DNA from: Prevotella sp.
GTDB lineage: Bacteria; Bacteroidota; Bacteroidia; Bacteroidales; Bacteroidaceae
Direction: 5' to 3'
Assembly: GCA_017458005.1 (NCBI GenBank)
Contig: JAFTGH010000012.1
Coordinates: forward strand, 19,736 to 83,735
Length of the DNA: 64,000 bases
Shown one piece after another: positions 1 to 7,526 of this stretch. Every line of letters starts with the position of its first letter. Position 1 is the stretch's first letter. The notes beneath the pieces were generated by a model. That model searched no databases, was not told where the DNA came from, and saw only the letters and a list, made by a program, of their open reading frames with translations. Made by a program: the position numbers and the translations under genes.

Positions 1-1
1 G

Positions 2-193
2 GTGAGCAAGGGCGACATCGTGGGTTTCCTCTGTAAGAAAGGTGGTCTGCAGTCTGACGAGATAGGGCGTATTGATGTCAACGACCGTTATGCCTATGTC
101 GCTGTGAGACGAGAGAAACTCGATCAGATTATCCGTCAGACACAGGGTGAGAAGATCAAGGGCATTAAGACTTTAGTGGAGCCTGTGAGATAG
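2..193 (+). CDS. DEAD-box RNA helicase, C-terminal DbpA-like end (partial)
   Basis: The last 63 codons of a gene that enters from the left edge. The residues match the small RNA-binding DbpA domain found at the C-terminus of DEAD-box ATP-dependent RNA helicases of the CsdA/DbpA type: a KGDIVGFLCKKGGL stretch, then EIGRIDV and a Y-A-Y-V-A-V strand. In those enzymes the domain binds structured rRNA during ribosome assembly. The helicase core lies outside the window, so the subfamily cannot be decided. The GTG at the left edge is an internal codon, not a start. Confidence 0.8.
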   Translation: MSKGDIVGFLCKKGGLQSDEIGRIDVNDRYAYVAVRREKLDQIIRQTQGEKIKGIKTLVEPVR

Positions 194-260
194 AGAATTG
201 CAACGCAGACTTGGCAAAACGTAAGAAAATTGCGTAAAATGCTTAATTCTTGCTCAAATA

Positions 261-292
261 TTTGCCTAATTGAAATAAAAAGTGTAATTTCG
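261..292 (+). promoter_or_regulatory. serC promoter
   Basis: TTTG (261-264), a 20-bp spacer and TAATTTCG (285-292) match the Bacteroidetes sigma-ABfr promoter (TTTG / TAnnTTTG) with one mismatch in the -7 element. It lies 60 bp upstream of the serC start, so it probably drives serC-serA. Confidence 0.6.
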
Positions 293-351
293 CATCGTTT
301 TTACGAAACAGATAATAAAAAGTATAACAAATAATTAAATTCACAATCAAA

Positions 352-1419
352 ATGAAGAAGTACAACTTTAACGCAGGTCCTTCGATGCTTCCCCGCGAAG
401 TGATAGAGAAGACTGCACAGCAGTGTTTAGACTTCAATGGCTCTGGTCTCTCTCTGATGGAGATCAGCCATCGTGCCAAGGATTTCCAGCCCGTTGTTGA
501 CGAGGCAGTGGCTCTGGTTAAGGAGTTGCTCCAGATTCCTGAGGGTTATTCTGTCATCTTCCTCGGTGGCGGTGCTTCTCTGGAGTTCTGCATGATTCCT
601 TACAACTTCCTGATTAAGAAGGCTGCTTACCTGAACACCGGTGTTTGGGCAAAGAAGGCTATGAAGGAGGCAAAACTGTTTGGTGAGGTAGTAGAGGTGG
701 CTTCTTCCGCTGATGCCAACTATACCTTCATTCCAAAGGGATGGAGCGTTCCTGCTGACGCAGACTATCTGCACATCACAACCAACAACACCATCTATGG
801 TACTGAGATCCGCAAGGACCTCGACGTTAATGTTCCCCTGATTGCCGATATGTCATCAGATATCTTCAGCCGTCCTATCGACGTGAAGAAATACGATGCT
901 ATCTATGCTGGTGCTCAGAAGAACCTCGCCATGGCTGGTGTCACCATCATCATCGTGAAGGATGAGAAACTGGGTAAGGCTCCTCGTGAGATTCCTACCA
1001 TGCTCGACTATCGTACTCATGTTGATAAAGGCTCTATGTTCAATACTCCTCCTGTTGTTCCTATCTATTCCGCATTGGAGACACTCCGTTGGATCAAGAA
1101 GAGCGGTGGTGTTGAGGCGATGGACAAACTCGCCCAACAGCGTGCAGAAATCGTCTATGGTGAGATCGACCGCAACAAGATGTTCAAGGGTACTGCCGTT
1201 GAGGAGGATCGCTCACTGATGAACATCTGCTTCGTAATGGCTGACGAGTATAAGGAGTTGGAGAAAGACTTCCTCGACTTCGCTACCTCTAAGGGTATGG
1301 TTGGCGTGAAGGGTCACCGCTCTGTAGGTGGTTTCCGTGCTTCTTGCTACAATGCCCAGACCATTGAGGGTGTCAACGCGCTCGTTGCTTGCATGAAGGA
1401 ATTTGAGGCTAATCATTAA
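352..1419 (+). CDS. serC: phosphoserine aminotransferase
   Basis: Converts 3-phosphohydroxypyruvate and glutamate to 3-phosphoserine, the second step of serine synthesis. In Bacteroidales the same fold also serves in pyridoxal phosphate supply. The 355-residue length is normal for SerC. The N-terminal [10 protein letters not shown] motif and the PLP-lysine region [10 protein letters not shown] (Lys190) are plain, and [10 protein letters not shown] near the C-terminus is the usual phosphate-binding segment. serA follows after 30 bp on the same strand, so the two enzymes are co-transcribed from the promoter at 261-292. Base composition is like the other core genes. Confidence 0.96.
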   Translation: MKKYNFNAGPSMLPREVIEKTAQQCLDFNGSGLSLMEISHRAKDFQPVVDEAVALVKELLQIPEGYSVIFLGGGASLEFCMIPYNFLIKKAAYLNTGVWAKKAMKEAKLFGEVVEVASSADANYTFIPKGWSVPADADYLHITTNNTIYGTEIRKDLDVNVPLIADMSSDIFSRPIDVKKYDAIYAGAQKNLAMAGVTIIIVKDEKLGKAPREIPTMLDYRTHVDKGSMFNTPPVVPIYSALETLRWIKKSGGVEAMDKLAQQRAEIVYGEIDRNKMFKGTAVEEDRSLMNICFVMADEYKELEKDFLDFATSKGMVGVKGHRSVGGFRASCYNAQTIEGVNALVACMKEFEANH

Positions 1420-1449
1420 TACATTAAACATTAAAGATTAAACATTGAG

Positions 1450-2367
1450 ATGAAGATTCTTGTAGCAACAGAAAAACCATTTGCAAGTGCTGCTGTTGAG
1501 GGCATTCGCAAGGAGGTAGAGGCAGCAGGCAATGAGTTGGTGCTGCTGGAGAAATATACAGAGAAGGCACAGTTGCTGGATGCCGTGAAGGATGCCGATG
1601 CGATGATTATCCGTTCGGATAAGGTGGACGCTGAGGTACTGGATGCCGCTAAGCAGTTGAAGATCGTGGTTCGCGCTGGTGCTGGTTATGATAATATCGA
1701 CCTCGCTGCCGCTACCGCTCATAACGTAGTCGCAGAGAACACTCCAGGTCAGAACGCCAATGCCGTTGCCGAGTTGGTATTCGGTCTGTTGGTGATGGCT
1801 GTCCGTGGTTTCTATAACGGTAAGAGCGGCTCTGAGTTGTTGGGTAAGAAACTGGGTATCCTTGCTTTCGGTAATGTAGGTCGCAACGTGGCTCGCATCG
1901 CCAAAGGCTTTGGCATGGATGTTTACGCTTATGATGCATTCTGCCCTGCAGAGGTTATCGAGAAGGCTGGTGTACATGCTGTCGCTAATCAGGATGCGCT
2001 CTTCGAGACCTGCGACGTGGTATCTCTCCATATCCCCGCTACTCCTGAGACCAAGCAGAGCATCAACTATGCGTTGGTTGGTAAACTGAAGAAGGGTGGT
2101 GTCCTCGTGAACACTGCTCGTAAGGAGGTTATCAACGAGCCTGAGTTGATCAAACTGATGCAGGAGCGTGAAGACCTGAAGTTCGTGACCGACATCATGC
2201 CCGATGCCAACGACGAGTTCCAGAAGTTCGAGGGACGTTATTTCTCTACTCCTAAGAAGATGGGTGCCCAGACTGCAGAGGCTAATATCAATGCAGGTAT
2301 TGCCGCTGCCAAGCAGATCAACGCCTTCTTCAAAGATGGTGACACCAAGTTCCAGGTGAACAAGTAA
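1450..2367 (+). CDS. serA: D-3-phosphoglycerate dehydrogenase, short form
   Basis: A 2-hydroxyacid dehydrogenase expected to oxidise 3-phosphoglycerate to 3-phosphohydroxypyruvate with NAD, feeding SerC encoded just upstream. At 305 residues it is the short type: it ends after the substrate domain and has no C-terminal ACT domain, so the serine feedback of the long form is not expected. The nucleotide-binding loop reads LGILAFGNVGRNVAR (about residues 135-149) and the conserved arginine lies in NTARKEVINEPEL. Odd point: the segment that normally carries the catalytic histidine (P-H-[IL]-G-A) reads P-K-K-M-G-A at 268-273. I believe this is shared by Bacteroidales homologues, so it is a lineage trait rather than a broken gene. 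Confidence 0.92.
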   Translation: MKILVATEKPFASAAVEGIRKEVEAAGNELVLLEKYTEKAQLLDAVKDADAMIIRSDKVDAEVLDAAKQLKIVVRAGAGYDNIDLAAATAHNVVAENTPGQNANAVAELVFGLLVMAVRGFYNGKSGSELLGKKLGILAFGNVGRNVARIAKGFGMDVYAYDAFCPAEVIEKAGVHAVANQDALFETCDVVSLHIPATPETKQSINYALVGKLKKGGVLVNTARKEVINEPELIKLMQEREDLKFVTDIMPDANDEFQKFEGRYFSTPKKMGAQTAEANINAGIAAAKQINAFFKDGDTKFQVNK

Positions 2368-2390
2368 TCCAGATTACTATAGGATATGAA

Positions 2391-2417
2391 AAAGGAGAGG
2401 ACACGTTCCTCTCTTTT
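2391..2417 (+). terminator. terminator after serC-serA
   Basis: AAAGGAGAGG, a 7-nt loop, then CCTCTCTTTTTT form a short GC-bearing stem (one G-T pair) running into six T residues, 24 bp after the serA stop codon. Confidence 0.7.
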
Positions 2418-2481
2418 TTCGTTTAGTATAGATTCATGGTGTACAACAATAAAACCCATTTGCCCTGCGTTTATGATATAA

Positions 2482-3135
2482 ATGCAAAATGTGATGACAA
2501 GAAAAATCATGGTAGTTGCTTTCCTCTGCCTTTCTCTGGGTATGAAGGCACAACAAGAGAGTGGTTCGTGGACATTGACTCCACGTGTAGGTGTGAACTC
2601 CTCCAATGTGGCAGTAGAGGACCTTTGGGTGATGCCCGATAAGGCTTTCTGCGCCAAGCGTAAATGGGGTTTCGTAGGTGGTTTTGACGCTGAGTATCAG
2701 GCATGGCAGCAGGTTGGAATCTCTGTGGGCGTCTTCTATTCTAACGAGGGCTACACCTATGGTGACATTCCTGATATGGGCAGGGTGACACAGACACTCC
2801 ATTATCTCAATATCCCTGTATTAGCAAACTTCTATATAGAGCCGAATATCCTGCCGGGCTTGGCACTCAAAGCAGGCTTCCAGTTAGGATATCTGATGAA
2901 GGCGAAGATGAAAGACGGCTTGGGCAACTATAGTCGAGGAGACAATACCAGCGACTACAAGCATATTAACATCTCTATTCCTGCTGGCATTTCCTATAGT
3001 TACAAGAATTTCGTTGCCGACCTACGTTATAATATAGGTGTTATGAATATCTGTAATACCCAATTAGAGATTGACGACTCCTGGAAAACCAATTCCCTCT
3101 GGTTTACCCTTGGCTACCAATTCAGGTTGAGGTAA
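2482..3135 (+). CDS. outer-membrane beta-barrel protein, PorT/OMP_b-brl type
   Basis: A 217-residue protein with an N-terminal signal peptide (Met-rich start, then VVAFLCLSLGMKAQ). The mature part is built of alternating amphipathic strands (GFDAEYQAWQQVGISVGVFY; PGLALKAGFQLGYLMKAKM) and ends in the aromatic strand WFTLGYQFRLR, as expected for a small eight-stranded outer-membrane barrel. Families of this look include PorT-like OMP_b-brl_2 proteins; I cannot say which ligand or partner it has. It is the last plus-strand gene before a convergent junction with the GH5 gene, and the space between them holds a palindrome array. Start choice: the next in-frame Met (MTRKIM) would also work. Confidence 0.7.
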   Translation: MQNVMTRKIMVVAFLCLSLGMKAQQESGSWTLTPRVGVNSSNVAVEDLWVMPDKAFCAKRKWGFVGGFDAEYQAWQQVGISVGVFYSNEGYTYGDIPDMGRVTQTLHYLNIPVLANFYIEPNILPGLALKAGFQLGYLMKAKMKDGLGNYSRGDNTSDYKHINISIPAGISYSYKNFVADLRYNIGVMNICNTQLEIDDSWKTNSLWFTLGYQFRLR

Positions 3136-3233
3136 TCTCATTTTTTTAATTTTTGCTAAAAGAACATCGCAAACATCACTCCTCTTGATTATCAGATAGT
3201 TAGGGGTGATATTAGTGGTGATGTTTGTGATGT

Positions 3234-3314
3234 TTCCCACGTTGGGAATAATGCATTCCCACGCTGGGAATAAATCATTCCCACGGTGGGAAAGATACAT
3301 TCCCATGGTGGGAA
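3234..3314. repeat. four palindromes on a 22-bp grid
   Basis: Four copies of the 15-bp palindrome TTCCCA-NNN-TGGGAA at 3234-3248, 3256-3270, 3278-3292 and 3300-3314, separated by 7-nt spacers (TAATGCA, TAAATCA, AGATACA). The 6-bp arms are invariant. Only the three central bases (CGT, CGC, CGG, TGG) and the spacers vary. The array lies in a convergent intergenic space, downstream of both neighbouring genes. Confidence 0.9.
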
Positions 3315-3362
3315 TGATTTGTCTACCAAGAACAAAGTGGGAAGAAAAGTTTGTCAGATGTC

Positions 3363-4703
3363 TTATCTCACCACGTATTTCTTCCCGTTCTGGATGAAGA
3401 TACCGTGCTGTGGTTTTTGGACTTGTTGACCGTGGAGGTTGTAGATGCGAGGGTTGTTTTGATACGGGTTAGCCTTTATTTTGGCGATGGCAGTGATTCC
3501 CAGTTCCTCCATCGCCTCCTTGATTCCTTCCATCATATACGGATTGTAGATGGCGAGGTTGGAGCGATTGATGATGGTCATCTGGTTGTTACCAGTGCTA
3601 TTGGTGTCCCATGCGAGAGGAACGATTCCTCGTTCCATACAGAGTTTGTTCATCGTCTTGTAATAAGCCTTGATAGAGGCATTATGTTTCTCCTGACTCT
3701 CATTTACACCAGAGATATTCGTACGCCAGATAACCCCATACTCCCCGTTGATGACAGGAATGCCTTTGTCTACAAAGCATGTTTTTAATCTGTCTGCCAA
3801 GGCTTTCATGTCGCTTTCCTCACCGTATGTAGCATTATGTGTAGAGCCTGATACGTGATTCCCGCTACCCCAATAGTAGAACATGTTGCCCCAACTTTCA
3901 TCTTTTGTCATTCCCCAGAAATTCCAAGGATAGTAGAAATGGATCTCGATGGCGAGTTTATTGCCTATAGGGTCATTAGGCATCTTGTTCGTCATCCAGT
4001 TGCAGGTCTTCTCCGTATCCGTTGATGGACCTTGTACCACGAGTAAGCGTTTGGCATTGTTGCCTCCCGTAGCACGTACGGCATCGATGAATACCTGTTC
4101 GTATTCAACGAGGCTTGTAACAACAGATTGTTGCTCGACATTCGGCTCATTCAGTCCTGCGAAGACAAGATGCTCGTCATAGTCTTTGAACTCAGTGGCT
4201 ATCTGGGTCCAGATGCTTTTCAGCACCTCTTTGTTCTTCGTCTTTGTAGTCCCTGTGGCATTGATATGCTCTTCCAGCCATCCTCCGTCCCAGTGGTCGT
4301 TTAGTATGACGTATAGACCATCATTGATGCAGTAGTCAACTATCTGCTTGACACGTGCCATCCAAGTGGCGTCAATCGTATAGTTTGTGGCATTACTGAT
4401 ATGACCGTAAACCCAGGCACAAGGTATTCTGACAGAACGAAATCCTTGAGCCTTTACAAAGTCTATAATCTGTTGGGTCGTCTTTGTTCCCTGCCATGCT
4501 GTCTCTGAGGCAAGTCCACCGTTATTGTTAAATACAGCGGCGGGATTGCTTCCCCAATTAATAGCAGCCTCCATCGTATTGCCAAGATTCCATCCAGGCA
4601 TCATCTCTTTTGCTATCTCTGTGGCGCTTTTGTCCAATCCGGATTGTGCATGGAGTATGCATGCCGATGTGATAAGGATACAGATTGTTAATAGTCTTTT
4701 CAT
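3363..4703 (-). CDS. secreted GH5 family glucanase (cellulase-like)
   Basis: A 446-residue secreted glycoside hydrolase. A signal peptide (MKRLLTICILITSACILHAQ) precedes a single GH5 TIM-barrel. Typical landmarks are GWNLGNTMEA (about 37-46), VRIPCAW (91-97), the acid/base glutamate in LNEPN (Glu186) and the nucleophile in NGEYG (Glu321). The family cleaves beta-1,4-glucans such as cellulose, lichenan or xyloglucan; the substrate cannot be read from the sequence. The last 30 residues (IYNLHGQQV ... GIFIQNGKKYVVR) look like the short C-terminal tails common on secreted Prevotella proteins, probably a sorting or anchoring signal. It is transcribed alone from the divergent promoter region at 4731-4770. 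Confidence 0.93.
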   Translation of the reverse strand: MKRLLTICILITSACILHAQSGLDKSATEIAKEMMPGWNLGNTMEAAINWGSNPAAVFNNNGGLASETAWQGTKTTQQIIDFVKAQGFRSVRIPCAWVYGHISNATNYTIDATWMARVKQIVDYCINDGLYVILNDHWDGGWLEEHINATGTTKTKNKEVLKSIWTQIATEFKDYDEHLVFAGLNEPNVEQQSVVTSLVEYEQVFIDAVRATGGNNAKRLLVVQGPSTDTEKTCNWMTNKMPNDPIGNKLAIEIHFYYPWNFWGMTKDESWGNMFYYWGSGNHVSGSTHNATYGEESDMKALADRLKTCFVDKGIPVINGEYGVIWRTNISGVNESQEKHNASIKAYYKTMNKLCMERGIVPLAWDTNSTGNNQMTIINRSNLAIYNPYMMEGIKEAMEELGITAIAKIKANPYQNNPRIYNLHGQQVQKPQHGIFIQNGKKYVVR

Positions 4704-4730
4704 TTTCGCTTATAGTTTAAGTTTCTGACT

Positions 4731-4770
4731 GCAAAGTTACTGATAATTCAGAAATTATCAGTAACTTTGC
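4731..4770. promoter_or_regulatory. perfect 40-bp inverted repeat with back-to-back promoters
   Basis: GCAAAGTTACTGATAATT, a 4-nt centre (CAGA) and the exact reverse complement of the first 18 bases. Each arm contains a -7 element pointing outward: CAAAGTTA (4732-4739, read TAACTTTG on the minus strand) toward the GH5 gene, and TAACTTTG (4762-4769) toward the HIT gene. The symmetry forces the two promoters to share the same core and probably the same regulator. Confidence 0.7.
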
Positions 4771-4801
4771 ATCAGAATTAACTCTAAAACATCTTTTTAT
4801 T

Positions 4802-5227
4802 ATGCAAAGTGATCCTAAACAGTGCCTTTACTGCACTAACAATCAGACACTGCACGACTTGATGATTGAGATTTGCGAGTTGTCAGTGTCTCGTGCATTC
4901 CTTTTCAAAGAACAGACTTATCGTGGTCGTTGTCTCGTTGCCTATAAAGACCATGTGAACGACCTCAACGAACTCTCCGACGAGGACCGTAACGCTTTTA
5001 TGGCTGACGTGGCTCGTGTAACCCGTGCCATGCAGAAGGCATTCAACCCCGAGAAGATTAACTATGGTGCCTATAGTGATAAACTCTCGCACCTGCATTT
5101 CCATCTTGCCCCGAAGTATGTGGATGGTCCAGACTATGGTGGTACCTTCCAGATGAATCCAGGCAAGGTGTATCTGTCGGATGCTGAGTATCAGGAACTG
5201 ATTGACCAAATCAAAGCCAATCTTTAA
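4802..5227 (+). CDS. HIT family nucleotide hydrolase
   Basis: A 141-residue HIT protein. The catalytic histidine triad appears as SHLHFHLAPKY (His97, His99, His101), and a C-x2-C pair near the N-terminus (Cys8, Cys11) suggests a bound zinc, as in several HIT branches. Members hydrolyse nucleotide phosphoramidates or dinucleoside polyphosphates; the physiological substrate is unknown. The gene lies 38 bp upstream of the DUF1015 gene on the same strand and is read from the plus-facing half of the symmetric promoter. Confidence 0.88.
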   Translation: MQSDPKQCLYCTNNQTLHDLMIEICELSVSRAFLFKEQTYRGRCLVAYKDHVNDLNELSDEDRNAFMADVARVTRAMQKAFNPEKINYGAYSDKLSHLHFHLAPKYVDGPDYGGTFQMNPGKVYLSDAEYQELIDQIKANL

Positions 5228-5265
5228 AAGGTAAAAAAGTAAAAAGGTAAAAAATAAAATTAATC

Positions 5266-6513
5266 ATGGCAATCGTAAAACCATTTAAGGGAATACGTCC
5301 ACCAAAGGAGTTGGTGGAACAGGTGGAGAGTCGCCCCTATGACGTGCTCGACTCAGAGGAGGCACGTGCCGAGGCAGGCGATAATGAGAAGAGTCTGTAT
5401 CATATCATCAAGCCGGAGATTGATTTCCCCGTTGGCACTTCCGAGTATGACCCTCGTGTCTATGAGAAGGCTGCGGAGAACTTCCAGAAGTTCCAGGATA
5501 AGGGCTGGCTCATTCAGGACTCGTGCGAACATTATTATATATATGCCCAGACCATGAACGGCAAGACGCAATATGGACTGGTGGTAGGTGCCCATACGGA
5601 TGACTACATGAAGGGCAATATCAAGAAGCACGAACTGACGCGTCGTGACAAGGAGGAAGACCGTATGAAGCATGTCCGTGTGAACAATGCGAATATCGAG
5701 CCTGTCTTCTTCGCTTATCCTGATAACGCAGTCCTCGACCAGTTGATCATGCGCTATGCCGCTACTGAGCCAGCGTATGACTTCATTGCTCCTATTGACG
5801 GTTTCCGCCATCAGTTCTGGATTATCAGCGACGAGCAGGATATGCAGACCATCACCGCAGAGTTTGCCAAGATGCCCAGTCTATATATTGCCGATGGTCA
5901 CCATCGATCTGCCGCTGCCGCCTTGGTGGGTGCAGAGAAACAGAAGCAGAATCCCAACCATACAGGTACGGAGGAGTATAACTACTTCATGGCTGTTTGC
6001 TTCCAGGCAAGTCAACTGACGATTCTCGACTATAACCGTGTGGTGAAGGACCTGAACGGTATGTCGTCCGAGGAGTTCCTGGCTGCCTTGCAGGTGAACT
6101 TCATTGTAGAGGATAAGGGTACGGAGATCTATAAACCCGCAAAACTCCATGAGTTCTCTCTCTATCTTGACCAGCACTGGTATAGTCTGACCGCCAAAGA
6201 AGGAACTTATGACAATACCGATCCGATAGGTGTCTTGGACGTGGATATCAGTAGTCGTCTGATTCTCGATGAGATACTGAACATTGGCGACCTCCGCTCC
6301 TCGAAGCGTATTGACTTCGTGGGTGGACTGCGTGGCTTGGGTGAGTTGAAGCGTCGTGTGGACAGCGGTGAGATGCGTGCCGCCCTTGCCCTCTATCCTG
6401 TCACCATGCAGCAGATCATGGATATTGCCGACAGTGGTAAGATCATGCCACCAAAGGCTACCTGGTTTGAGCCGAAACTGCGTTCAGGGCTGGTAATTCA
6501 TAAACTGTCGTAA
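5266..6513 (+). CDS. DUF1015 family protein
   Basis: A 415-residue DUF1015 protein, recognised by the N-terminal PFKGIRPPKELVEQV..PYDVLDSEEA, the central IADGHHRSAAA motif (about residue 206) and overall length. The family is widespread and often lies next to serC-serA in Bacteroidales; a role in serine or amino-acid metabolism has been inferred from that linkage, but no reaction is known to me. Here the serA link has been split by three genes (outer-membrane protein, GH5, HIT). The 38-bp leader before the start is a run of AAAGGTAAAAA-type near repeats. Confidence 0.9.
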   Translation: MAIVKPFKGIRPPKELVEQVESRPYDVLDSEEARAEAGDNEKSLYHIIKPEIDFPVGTSEYDPRVYEKAAENFQKFQDKGWLIQDSCEHYYIYAQTMNGKTQYGLVVGAHTDDYMKGNIKKHELTRRDKEEDRMKHVRVNNANIEPVFFAYPDNAVLDQLIMRYAATEPAYDFIAPIDGFRHQFWIISDEQDMQTITAEFAKMPSLYIADGHHRSAAAALVGAEKQKQNPNHTGTEEYNYFMAVCFQASQLTILDYNRVVKDLNGMSSEEFLAALQVNFIVEDKGTEIYKPAKLHEFSLYLDQHWYSLTAKEGTYDNTDPIGVLDVDISSRLILDEILNIGDLRSSKRIDFVGGLRGLGELKRRVDSGEMRAALALYPVTMQQIMDIADSGKIMPPKATWFEPKLRSGLVIHKLS

Positions 6514-6545
6514 TATCGTTTCTCGTTATATCGAAAATCGAGATA

Positions 6546-7124
6546 ATGACTGACGAGTTCAAGACCATCAAGGAAGTGGCTGAGGGCTACTATACCGAGA
6601 AACGTAGTAAGTTTTTTGCGTTTGCCCACCATGTAGAGACGGTCGATGAAGTCAAGGATATATTGGTGGGTTATCGTAAGAAATATTACGATGCCCGCCA
6701 TGTATGTTATGCCTATATGTTAGGGGCGGGTAGGGAAGAGTTCCGTGCCAATGATGATGGAGAACCATCGTCGACGGCAGGCAAGCCGATTCTCGGACAG
6801 ATCAACTCCAATGAGTTAACAGATATCCTCATTGTCGTGGTGCGCTATTATGGAGGTGTGAACCTTGGTACGAGCGGACTCATTGTTGCCTATCGGGAGG
6901 CTGCCGCTGATGCCATAGCCCATGCCACCATAGAGACACGACAGGTAGAGGAGGTCATCACCTATACCTTTGCCTATCCGCAGATGAATGACGTGATGCG
7001 GATTGTGAAGGAGATGAGTCCCCGTATTCTCTCCCAGACTTTCGATAATACTTGTGAGATCAAGTTGTCTATCCGTCAGAGTGAGGCAGAGGAGTTACGC
7101 AATCGTCTTGGCAAGTTATTATGA
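6546..7124 (+). CDS. YigZ/IMPACT family protein
   Basis: A 192-residue protein of the YigZ/IMPACT family: an N-terminal UPF0029 domain (TEKRSKFFAFAHHV; RHVCYAYMLG; NDDGEPSSTAGKPIL; RYYGGVNLGTSGLI) and a smaller C-terminal YigZ-type domain (residues about 130-192). The eukaryotic relative IMPACT regulates the Gcn2 kinase through translation; the bacterial function is not established. It starts 32 bp after the DUF1015 gene, so both are probably co-transcribed. Confidence 0.9.
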   Translation: MTDEFKTIKEVAEGYYTEKRSKFFAFAHHVETVDEVKDILVGYRKKYYDARHVCYAYMLGAGREEFRANDDGEPSSTAGKPILGQINSNELTDILIVVVRYYGGVNLGTSGLIVAYREAAADAIAHATIETRQVEEVITYTFAYPQMNDVMRIVKEMSPRILSQTFDNTCEIKLSIRQSEAEELRNRLGKLL

Positions 7125-7139
7125 TTTGTCCATGATAAA

Positions 7140-7171
7140 TTTGGCAGTTCTCTGAAAAAGTATTATCTTTG
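7140..7171 (+). promoter_or_regulatory. tRNA-Ser promoter
   Basis: TTTG (7140-7143), a 20-bp spacer and TATCTTTG (7164-7171) match the Bacteroidetes consensus fully and lie 25 bp before the tRNA. Confidence 0.8.
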
Positions 7172-7195
7172 CATCCGAATTTAAGAAGGGCAATA

Positions 7196-7283
7196 GGAAG
7201 GTTGGCAGAGTGATCGATCGCGCTGGACTCGAAATCCGGTATACCCCTTTCGGGTATCGGGGGTTTGAATCCCTCACCTTCCG
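7196..7283 (+). tRNA. tRNA-Ser(CGA), attachment target of element 1
   Basis: An 88-nt class II tRNA. The acceptor stem GGAAGGT (7196-7202) pairs with ACCTTCC (7276-7282), with G as the discriminator. The anticodon arm is CTGGA/TCCGG around the loop CTCGAAA, anticodon CGA (7230-7232), which reads UCG serine codons. A variable arm (TACCCCTTTCGGGTA) and the T loop GGTTTGAATCC are present. CCA is not encoded. The 3' end forms the left copy of the 15-bp att repeat of element 1, so the gene stays intact after insertion. Confidence 0.95.
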
Positions 7284-7286
7284 CAA
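7272..7286 (+). repeat. attL core of element 1
   Basis: CCTCACCTTCCGCAA, identical to 18741-18755. It covers the T-arm/acceptor 3' strand of tRNA-Ser plus three bases. Confidence 0.85.
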
Positions 7287-7292
7287 AAGGAG

Positions 7293-7307
7293 CCTCACTT
7301 TCCGCAA
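7293..7307 (+). repeat. second, near-identical att-like copy
   Basis: CCTCACTTTCCGCAA differs from the attL core at one position (C to T) and starts 21 bp after it in the same orientation. It could be the scar of an earlier insertion or the element's own end. Confidence 0.75.
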
Positions 7308-7314
7308 GTATCGT

Positions 7315-7343
7315 AAAAGGGAACCCAATCGGTTCCCTTTTTT
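7315..7343 (+). terminator. replacement terminator for tRNA-Ser
   Basis: AAAAGGGAACC, a 5-nt loop (CAATC), GGTTCCCTTTTTT: an 11-bp stem followed by T residues, just inside the left end of element 1. It would end tRNA transcription before the integrase, in place of the displaced host terminator at the right end. Confidence 0.85.
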
Positions 7344-7464
7344 AGTGTCTGATTGTCAGCACCTTACAATTGTAAGTGCTTGAGAATGACCCTAATAGAG
7401 GGATGGACACCTCAAAAATGCAATGCCGCATTATGAAGCATCACGCAACATCATGACCAGCAAA

Positions 7465-7517
7465 TGTATTAGAGCGTGTATTATAGCCCTCCGTAACAAA
7501 GGTCTAACTATAATACA
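7465..7517. repeat. candidate integrase arm sites, left end
   Basis: TGTATTA at 7465-7471 and 7477-7483 (12-bp step) and the inverse TAATACA at 7511-7517. The same heptamer occurs as a pair near the right end (18642-18659). Paired short repeats near both ends are what arm-type integrase or excisionase sites look like. Confidence 0.45.
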
Positions 7518-7526
7518 TTTTAGCGT

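Noticed and set aside
3234-3314. CRISPR array
   Set aside because: The spacers are only 7 nt and the repeats are 15-bp palindromes; there are no cas genes in the window. The same applies to 46631-46730.
5228-5265. Short AAAGGTAAAAA-type near repeat before the DUF1015 gene as a regulatory site
   Set aside because: Low-complexity AT-rich leaders are common in Bacteroidales; nothing beyond composition supports a function.
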